DNA of 64,000 nt. Source: Heterobilharzia americana (Eukaryota > Platyhelminthes > Trematoda > Strigeidida > Schistosomatidae). Position numbers and translations under genes: made by a program. Positions 58,303-64,000 of the stretch are shown here, piece after piece (the first letter of the stretch is position 1; each line of letters opens with the position of its first letter). The notes beneath the pieces are model-generated. The model searched no databases, was not told the origin of the DNA, and was given only the letters and a program-made list of their open reading frames with translations. Location: assembly GCA_944470555.2 (NCBI GenBank), contig OX104134.1, forward strand, positions 54,055,890-54,119,889, written 5' to 3'.

Positions 58303-60304
58303 AACACTGGTAATCACTGATCACACGCGAACTTTTGTTACCTTTCTCTGGCACCACATGCGTTTACGATACCGATGAGATATTCCAGTTACACTAAGCC
58401 TACCTCAAGAATGTTTTCGAATTTCTTATTCGTCATACTTGGCTAATTGGGAGCTAATTTTAGTGCTTTTGATGTCTCACATAGTTTTGTGGTTGTTCTA
58501 TGTGGCATAGTACCGCTGGCTGTGCACCGCCAGGTATGCATATGTTGTCCTAACTGCAGATATACATCCAGAATAAGTTGACAGAGTGAGCCGCATGAGT
58601 GTATCGTTTTAACTACTGTTAAAGTCTACGTAGTTGATTCCATCAATAGTCGGCTTAGTGTTGTTATCTTTCAGCCGTTGTTGGTGGATGCCTTCAAGTA
58701 GGTCGTAATAGTGTCTCACATAATAATCAATCATTATTTTTGGGACGTTAGCTAGACGGGATGTATTTCTGCAAGTTTTTTATTGATTATCAGTTTTTAC
58801 TTACACAGAGAGGGGGATTGACAACTTTTGACATATGATGGTTGGTTGAATCACGAGGATGTTGATATATATATGTTATGTGCTTCGAAGTAGTAGAAGG
58901 AGCTTCTCAGAGTTACAGAGCTCAGTCACTTCAGAACTCAGACGTGCACGCGTTCTCCCATTGAAGTTCTTGTCGAAAACGTGTTTAGAAGACATCTCCC
59001 ATAGGTTGTTAGTGCATGGTGCTGGTTATTATTTGCCAAGGGTTGGAGTGTTACAGACTGGATTACGTCAGCTGTGGTAGCTCAGAAGAAAGCAACCCAT
59101 AGAAGAGGCTATCGCAGATTGTTCTCTGACGAATTACATTTAGCACGTTAATAGCTGAAAATGTTCCCTAGCCTAATGCTATACAGTGGTTCGGCTAGTC
59201 ATAACCAATCTGTGAAGTGACCTTTCCTTAAAACTGGTTTACCGCAGTGTACAGTCGTCATGTACGTGAGGACTGTACATTAACGCACTTGTTCAATTCC
59301 CATGGCAACGATCGGATGACACCAAGAAATTGAGAGTAAGGACCTGTGACGCTCTGTTGCCGAAGATCGACTTTGGAATACCTAAATCATAGTTTTGTGT
59401 TGTTTGGCCAGAATGGTTCAAGTTTTATCGGGTGTATCATTGGTTTAATACAAATACGCTGTGGAATTTAGGACACATAAAAATGAAAATTTATGGTATG
59501 AATGCATTACAATTTATCAATAGGGAGAGAATCAATATGTGCACAAAAAGAAAGAAGCTTATCGATTCAGGAGTTATGGTCTGCAATCCCGACGGTCTAA
59601 GAACCTAACCACTTATTCGTGACATTTGTTGTATGCCCACGAGTGCAGTGCCAAGAAAGAACACAATTGGAATAACAAGGTATGAACCAGGTGTTTGACA
59701 AGTCGTACTGATATGCCAAGATGGGTGGACTAACTGCCTGGGAGATCGTGACTGCGAAACGCACTTTAACATGTCAACATGCTGAGGGGTGTTGGATCTT
59801 AGTCGCGTGCCTTCAGCTTAACCAGTTCACTGAAATCAGAACTGTCAAAATCAATGTTGAATATCTTCGAAATTTAAGGTTTTTGATTTCAGAGATTGTT
59901 TTTTTCGCTACAATTGCTTAGCTAACGGAATATACAAATGTCAACCACAAATCCATGGTGACCATTCGCCCACTCCACTGGGGCTGAAACCAAGAAAGTA
60001 GAAGTGGTTTTTGATACTGACTAGCTTGAAACCTTTGACTATTTATTTTAAGGTACTATTTACTACTACAATTCTGTCATTCAGGAGCTCCAGATGCTGC
60101 AATACCTAATGATTATCTTTGGAAACTTCTCATGTGTTTTCACAACTGAGCATCCTTCAGTGACTTTAACCTTATTAGTTTCAAATTACTTGACTAGTTG
60201 TGTTCGTTACAGTTTGCGATCCAAAAAGCTAGGCAGCAATTTCGTTAAAACCCATAGGTTAAAATGCTAAACTGGGAAGAAACTAAAAGCACAAATCTTT
60301 TTAT
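58303..60304. other. no recognisable gene
   Basis: The frame at 58859-59080 (plus, 73 codons, with LPLKFLSKTCLEDISHRLL) has protein-like composition but is unrecognised. The remaining sequence shows no coding, RNA or repeat signature that I can name. Confidence 0.3.
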
Positions 60305-60546
60305 ATGGATAACTGTTTACACAAGATTGTTCTTTTATTTATCTTGGTTTACACTAAAGCAACATCAAAACATATCAAAGTAAAAACAAGAGACTCACTA
60401 TCTGCTTCTGATGGCGACTCTACTGATTTTCCATTTTGTGCCATGTGGAAGATTTCATCATTAAAAAGGGATACGAAGATTCATAAATATGCTGTACATG
60501 ACATTGGTCGTTTTGTTATCATGCATTATGATGTGTCATGGACAGC

Positions 60547-60550
<4 letters not shown>
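60305..60550 (+). CDS. candidate first exon with signal peptide, unrecognised
   Basis: The ATG at 60305 has an in-frame stop seven codons upstream. The first 20 residues (MDNCLHKIVLLFILVYTKAT) have the basic-hydrophobic-polar pattern of a signal peptide. The remaining ~62 residues (KHIKVKTRDS, then FCAMWKISSLKRDTKIHKYA and FVIMHYDVSW) are hydrophilic and protein-like. The frame reaches AAG|GTATAT at 60549-60551, a possible donor, exactly where the (TA)n tract begins; reading on gives only Tyr-Ile repeats. It may be a first exon of a secreted or membrane protein whose intron holds the (TA)n and the RTE copy. Family unrecognised. Confidence 0.35.

Positions 60551-60626
<76 letters not shown>
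60551..60626. repeat. (TA)n microsatellite, left of RTE copy
   Basis: About 76 bp of uninterrupted TA repeats directly abutting the 3' tail of the RTE element. Open frames through it are repeat artefacts. Confidence 0.95.
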
Positions 60627-60631
<5 letters not shown>

Positions 60632-63273
60632 ATTATTAGTCTCTTGGGTTCCTAATGGAACATACGGCTTCAGTAGCACGTCTCCATTCCACTCTGTTCT
60701 CTGAAATCTTTTCAACCTGGTTCCACGACAGCTCACAAGCTCTCATTTCCTCCTCGCACGATCTCCCCCATGTCACCCTCAGCTAGGACGCCCAACTTGT
60801 CACTTCCCATTTGGGTTCCACTCGAGGGCCTGACGCGTGATGTCCCCGAATGGTCTTCTCCGTAGATGTCCAATCCAATCCATCTCCACTTCCTTCTGCA
60901 TATTTGTTCAGCGATAGGTTCTTGGTTGGTTCGTTGCCAGCCAGCCAGAGTTCCTTGTTGCTTATTCTTAGTATTCTGTCTATCTGATCTTCAGTAACGA
61001 GTCAGCGTAGGCAGTTGTTGATGAATATCTGTAGTTTGTTGGGAATCCCTTTCGTAACCCACCAAGTCTCTGAACCATACAGAAGCACTGACTTGACTCA
61101 CGTTGGTGTTGAAAATCCGGATCTTGTTCCGCATGCTGAGTGCAGTGCAGAAGATCTCACTGGTTTCAGGTTAATGAACGCCTGTCTTGCTTTTCCTGTT
61201 CTGACTTCGACATCCTCGTCTGTGACCGCCGTCTGTAGTTGAAACAGTGCTTCCTAGATATGTGAAAGAGACAACTCCCCTTAACTTTCTCCCGTTCATG
61301 GTGATTGGTGCTTGCTGCTGATGTTGTTGTTGGTTGGATATCTTCATCACCTCTATTTTCACTACATTCACTTGAAGTCTCGTTTTGGCTGCCCTTCCTC
61401 TTCTGTTGACTTGTTAGTTTTCGCCTGTAGATCTTCGAGTTTGTGTGACATCAGACATAAGTCATCGGTAAAATCCAAATCTTCTAGGTTCTTTTCAATG
61501 GTCTAGCCAGCGTATACCCATCTTCTCGCTCCTCACAGTTTGTTGCATGATCCAGTCCAGTCGACCACAATCAGGAAGATCATGGGTGATAGTAGGCGTC
61601 CACCTTTTTTTACTCCTGTCTTCACCTCGAAGGCATCACTAAGCTTTCCACTGTGAATTACTTGGCATGTGGCGTCTTCATATAGTTGTTGAATGAGATT
61701 GATAAAAGTTTGTGGTAGTCCGTAGTGTTGAAACAGCTGCTTGCCTGATTACTTCTCGGTCGACACTGTCAAAGTCCTTCTCAAAGTCGATGAAGTTGAG
61801 GCAGTATTGAGTTGACTGCCATTCTATACTCTGTTCTATGATGATGCGTGGCCTAGCGTTGCAATTTGACCCTCACATAATTTGTTCTTCGTGAAGCCAG
61901 TCAGCCTGTTCTGGTCGAATTTTTTATCCAGCGCATCCTTCACTCTCTCCAGGATGATGCGGCTTAATATTTTGTTTGTAGTGGACAGGGACAGCAGCAC
62001 GATTCCACGCCAGTTCTTGCAAACACTTAGGTCTCCCTTCTTTGGGAGTTTGACAAGGTAACCCTTCTTCCAATCTGCAGGGACCTTCCTTTCCTACCAG
62101 ACCTTCTGCAGTAGTGGTGTGAGCATGTCTGCTGTTGTCTCTGCGTCTGCTCTCAGTGCTTCTGGTGGAATTTCAGCTAATCCTACTGCTTTCCTGCATT
62201 CCAGTAACTTGATGGCATTCAGGACTTCTGATTTTGTTGGAAGGCCTGTGTTCAATTGCAGTTCTGTGGCTGCATGTGATATTTGCGGACGAGTTGCAAG
62301 TGGTGGTGGTGGTGGTCGATTCAAACGTTTTTTGAAAGGGTCAGCCACTCGTTTCCTTTGGGAATTAGATTCCCCTCATCATCTGTTATTCATTTGATCT
62401 GTGTTGATCTCTTCCTCCCCCTAGATAGTAACCTGGTTATTTGATATAATGCTGTCAGGTCTCTGTCTCTCCCACCTGCAGCCTGTTCTGCCTCACTTGT
62501 CAGTGTGTCATAGAAGTGTGTTTTGTCTTTGCGCACACTCTTCTTCACTTCTTTGTTCAGTGTAGTGTTTTATGGGTTGTGTTCAGTTCCTCTTTTCCTT
62601 GTTCATCCTTGCACTGCACTGATTTATCTTCTGCTTCACCATATTCCTCTGCCTGTTCTGTCAGCTTCCATGTGTCCGTTGAGATCCATTCCTTGTCTTG
62701 GCACCTCTTCTTCCTTCCTAATACGGTTATGCAGGTTTCTTTACACGTCTCTTTCACAGAGTTCCAGTGTTCATCCACACAGGTTTCTTCAGGGATGTTG
62801 CTCGATATCTCCCATTTTGTCTTGATGGCAGACGTGAAGATGTCCTTTGTAGTTTTGTCTTTCAGTTTCTGTTCTGTGTGTTGAACTTGGACTGTGTTTT
62901 ATCTTTTTTCGCAGATTCATAGCACTTCAATGCTATACCTTTTCATCTCTTTCGTAATGTGGGCAGCCTTGGTAGGTTCATCCATGGTGCGGACATTCCA
63001 TGTGCCCATGTTTACTCTTGCTTTTGTTGAGAGAGAGAAGACAGATCGGCCAATTGGCTTCGTGAAGGCTTTCACCAACCGGCGTCATTTCGTCTCTCCG
63101 ATTCGGGTGAGGAGAAAGTTTGTTTTTATGTTTTATAATTTGTTTGTGCTTAGAAGTTTCTTTAGCGGTTGGATTGATTTTCCGGGGTAGGCTTGGTAGT
63201 GCTATGCCCGACCTTCCCTTTTTTCTGGGCTTATGACCGGCTAGAAACTAATGAACTAGTTAACCGGGCGAGG

Positions 63274-63275
<2 letters not shown>
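60627..63275 (-). mobile_element. RTE-clade retrotransposon, internally deleted copy
   Basis: The same family as 46603-49885: both ends match (AACC-CGCCCGG at 63275; TTATTATTAG tail near 60630) and the interior is colinear, with SFTYLGSTVS near 61260 and GLAEIPPEALRADAET near 62160. A junction near 62900-62915 joins sequence matching about 48808 of the other copy to sequence matching about 49515, removing about 0.7 kb and most of the endonuclease. Small insertions such as duplicated GCCA and AGTGC units and many frameshifts are scattered through it. It lies exactly between two (TA)n tracts. Confidence 0.8.
62094..62348 (-). pseudogene. RTE RT N-terminal segment in the deleted copy
   Basis: An 84-codon frame reads FKKRLNRPPPPP, then PTKSEVLNAIKLLECRKAVG, AEIPPEALRADAET and MLTPLLQKVW, matching the RT fingers of the first copy (MEVLKAIKMLKYGKAAGPDG, TPLLQKVWKEE). 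The conserved GPDGIP is changed to GLAEIP. The palm further down (KDFDSVDREVIRQ-like near 61770) is frameshifted. The copy is non-functional. Confidence 0.65.

Positions 63276-63332
<57 letters not shown>
63276..63332. repeat. (TA)n microsatellite, right of RTE copy
   Basis: About 57 bp of TA repeats abutting the 5' end of the RTE copy. Together with 60551-60626 it suggests insertion into an existing TA tract, or a TA-rich target duplication that later expanded. Confidence 0.95.
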
Positions 63333-63335
<3 letters not shown>

Positions 63336-63336
63336 T

Positions 63337-63356
63337 GTCTAGCCCTGATGCTAGAC
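63337..63356. repeat. short perfect hairpin
   Basis: GTCTAGC (63337-63343) and GCTAGAC (63350-63356) pair perfectly around a six-base loop, CCTGAT. It sits beside the longer inverted repeat at 63358-63530. Confidence 0.5.
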
Positions 63357-63357
63357 A

Positions 63358-63530
63358 AATTCTGTAGGTTATCTTGCAATTTGGCCATCAAGCTAGGAGG
63401 TTAAGCATCGTGGTGAACTTGAATAGATGTCAGGTGGTTAGTGGCAACTGGAAACTAATATATATCAGGTTCGCCAAGATGCTTGGTCTCCTAGCTAGAT
63501 GGCTACATCGCAAAAATGATCTGTAGAATT
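63358..63530. repeat. imperfect inverted repeat near Penelope-like fragment
   Basis: The left arm 63358-63422 and right arm 63465-63530 are inverted copies of about 65 bp, roughly 70-75% identical by eye, best over GCCATC-AGCTAGGAG--AAGCATC, with a 42-bp spacer. Fold-back ends of this kind could belong to the adjacent Penelope-like element or to an independent repeat. No complete hammerhead core was found in it. Confidence 0.55.
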
Positions 63531-63640
63531 CGATCGGCACACAAGACTAGATAACATGAAATCGGTTGCTCTCCTGTGACCAATTGGAGTATTTAATCCA
63601 GTCCTGTTGATTTTCTCCAACCCACTAAGTCTTATATGTC

Positions 63641-64000
63641 TCAAGCTGTCAAAATGTACAGACAATCTGCATAAGACTGTGTAAACGGGGCAACAATATC
63701 CAACGAAATCATTCCTCTACGTGTCAAATCGACAGTCTTAATTGAATCAACAAAATCAAATATAACACAGAGATTGGGCTTCAGTCGCCTTCTCCTAACT
63801 CGTTCAAGTATTTTTACAGGCAGTTTCGCAATTGATTGATATGGAGAGTCTATCATATCTAGTATTGGACGCAGTGGAATACCTTCGTATATTTTGGGAA
63901 GACCATATAAAGGTTGGATCGTAGGGCCCGCTGGGTATTCCACTCCGTCTAATATTAGGAATGATAAACTCTCCGCATCATTCAGTTGTGAAATGGCATG
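63641..64000 (-). pseudogene. Penelope-like reverse transcriptase fragment, open at window edge
   Basis: A minus-strand frame open from the window edge to a stop at 63643-63641. It reads LYGLPKIYEGIPLRPILDMI, then SPYQSIAKLPVKIL, IFDFVDSIKTVDL and MISLDIVAPFT. This is the Penelope-type RT signature (YGLPKIHK--PLRPI-S, DSFDFI--I, MISLDV-SLFTNVP), the last being motif A. Established schistosome Penelope-like elements have this block. After motif A the sequence departs from the family and the frame ends within a dozen codons, so the palm core and GIY-YIG endonuclease are missing downstream. The N-terminal part lies beyond the window. Confidence 0.75.

Overview
The window is AT-rich, intron-bearing eukaryotic DNA, and its repeats point to a schistosome-like trematode. 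It holds CR1-clade and RTE-clade non-LTR retrotransposons, a Penelope-like fragment, and short Pol III-type (tRNA-derived) repeats that carry hammerhead-ribozyme relics. Its one confidently identified host gene has introns of only 32-41 nt near its 5' end, as reported for schistosomes. There is no sign of bacterial operons, CRISPR arrays or rRNA.

Layout. 1-6.6 kb: intergenic or intronic DNA with SINE-like repeats; one (2228-2413, minus) carries a damaged hammerhead ribozyme. 6.6-9.44 kb: a very old RTE-type element (minus), visible only by frame-hopping translation. 9.99-11.18 kb: a split gene on the minus strand whose spliced product matches the N-terminal dimerisation/LisH region of the centrosomal protein CEP43 (FGFR1OP/FOP). 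11.99-22.05 kb: a nested pair of CR1 elements (minus); E1 (12273-17346) sits inside E2, splitting off its last ~290 nt (11986-12272). 26.7-29.35 kb: E3, a 5'-truncated and internally deleted relative of E2. 36.97-39.72 and 55.7-58.03 kb: two ancient CR1-like copies on the plus strand. 41.6-41.96 kb: an endonuclease relic (minus). 43.3-43.5 kb: an S-alpha-like SINE with a second hammerhead relic. 46.60-49.89 kb: a near full-length RTE copy with an imperfect 13-bp target-site duplication. 60.63-63.28 kb: a second copy of that RTE family lying between two (TA)n tracts. 63.64-64.0 kb: a Penelope-like reverse transcriptase fragment running off the window edge.

Most of the window is therefore retrotransposon sequence in different stages of decay. 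The minus-strand CR1 and RTE copies still show long open frames, whereas the plus-strand copies are far more decayed. Host coding potential is limited to the CEP43-like gene plus a few weakly supported exon candidates (3361-3432, 52745-53017, 54909-55250, 58073-58135, 60305-60550). No intact transposable-element protein remains: every ORF has frameshifts, stops or deletions.
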